From Bowmanella pacifica (GTDB lineage: Bacteria; Pseudomonadota; Gammaproteobacteria; Enterobacterales; Alteromonadaceae): a stretch of DNA of 64,000 bases. Position 1 is the first letter of the stretch. Every line of letters starts with the position of its first letter. Of the stretch, positions 63,963 to 64,000 are shown piece by piece. Both the position numbers and the translations under genes were made by a program. The notes beneath the pieces were generated by a model that had not been told where the DNA came from, ran no database searches, and saw only the letters and a program-made list of their open reading frames with translations. The stretch spans positions 272,338-336,337 of the forward strand of contig NZ_BMLS01000004.1 in NCBI RefSeq assembly GCF_014645355.1, in the 5' to 3' direction.

Positions 63963-64000
63963 GGAGCCTGGCGGTGTGCTACTCTCACATGGGGAGACCC
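63963..64000 (-). rRNA. rrf: 5S rRNA, 3' end (cut by right edge)
   Basis: Read on the minus strand, GGGTCTCCCCATGTGAGAG followed by TAGCACACCGCCAGGCTC matches the 3' end of gammaproteobacterial 5S rRNA (E. coli: GGGGTCTCCCC, GCGAGAGTAG, CTGCCAGGC). About 38 nt are visible; the rest of the rRNA operon lies beyond the window. Confidence 0.9.

Overview
The window looks like a chromosomal segment of a gammaproteobacterium of the order Alteromonadales, probably Alteromonadaceae. Gene order matches conserved gammaproteobacterial blocks (yheS-yheT, slyX, bioH/comF/nfuA, ubiC-ubiA/plsB-lexA, kbl-tdh, waaA/coaD/mutM, rpmG-rpmB-radC-coaBC-dut-slmA). Several families present (TIGR02444, DUF3149, DUF2909, DUF1820, CJM1_0395-type metalloprotease) are typical of marine gammaproteobacteria. 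No phage, plasmid, transposase, integrase or CRISPR locus is visible. Family names rest on sequence recognition by eye; no database search was run.

Layout. 1-5.2 kb: a minus-strand yheS / TIGR02444 / DUF3149 / yheT run (yheT is cut by the left edge), yheV, a formate/nitrite-type channel, slyX and a WD40 lipoprotein. 5.3-9.6 kb: fkpA, greB and tex on the plus strand. 9.6-18.3 kb: a metalloprotease/flagellar-like pair, divergent bioH and comF, a large M14 peptidase, nfuA, a MATE transporter and a polysaccharide deacetylase. 18.3-26.6 kb: a complete minus-strand aa3/caa3 cytochrome c oxidase locus (coxB, ctaD, ctaG, coxC, SURF1, a CxxxC thioredoxin-like protein, ctaA, ctaB, SCO) with one plus-strand DUF2909 gene inside it. 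26.6-32.6 kb: a long intergenic region with a repeat array, lexA, plsB, ubiA, ubiC and an orphan FliL-like gene. 32.6-36 kb: glpG, glpE, tdh, kbl. 36.1-40.2 kb: an operon of a PstS-like protein, a porin-like protein and a GGDEF-EAL protein. 40.5-49.2 kb: lipopolysaccharide core genes (waaA, a GT9 enzyme, kdkA, two glycosyltransferases), wzi, coaD, mutM. 49.3-49.8 kb: a second repeat array. 49.8-53.4 kb: rpmG, rpmB, radC, coaBC, dut, slmA. 53.4-58.6 kb: M28 and DUF885 peptidases, a TetR regulator, DUF1820 and EVE-domain proteins. 58.6-63.9 kb: the SOS mutagenesis cassette imuA-imuB-dnaE2. The right edge holds the 3' end of a 5S rRNA gene on the minus strand.

Regulation that can be read directly: lexA has two LexA boxes 21 bp apart and imuA has one; in both, the boxes lie over a TTGCnn-N16-TATACT promoter, so the mutasome should be under LexA control.

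Most of the window is ordinary housekeeping sequence. The feature least explained by known gene content is a modular, hairpin-rich intergenic repeat family at 27.1 kb and 49.3-49.8 kb. Both arrays share three modules, carry the same 47-nt insertion in the loop of one hairpin, show a compensatory base-pair change in another hairpin, and end at the same module position directly against the Rho-independent terminator of a neighbouring gene (lexA or rpmG).
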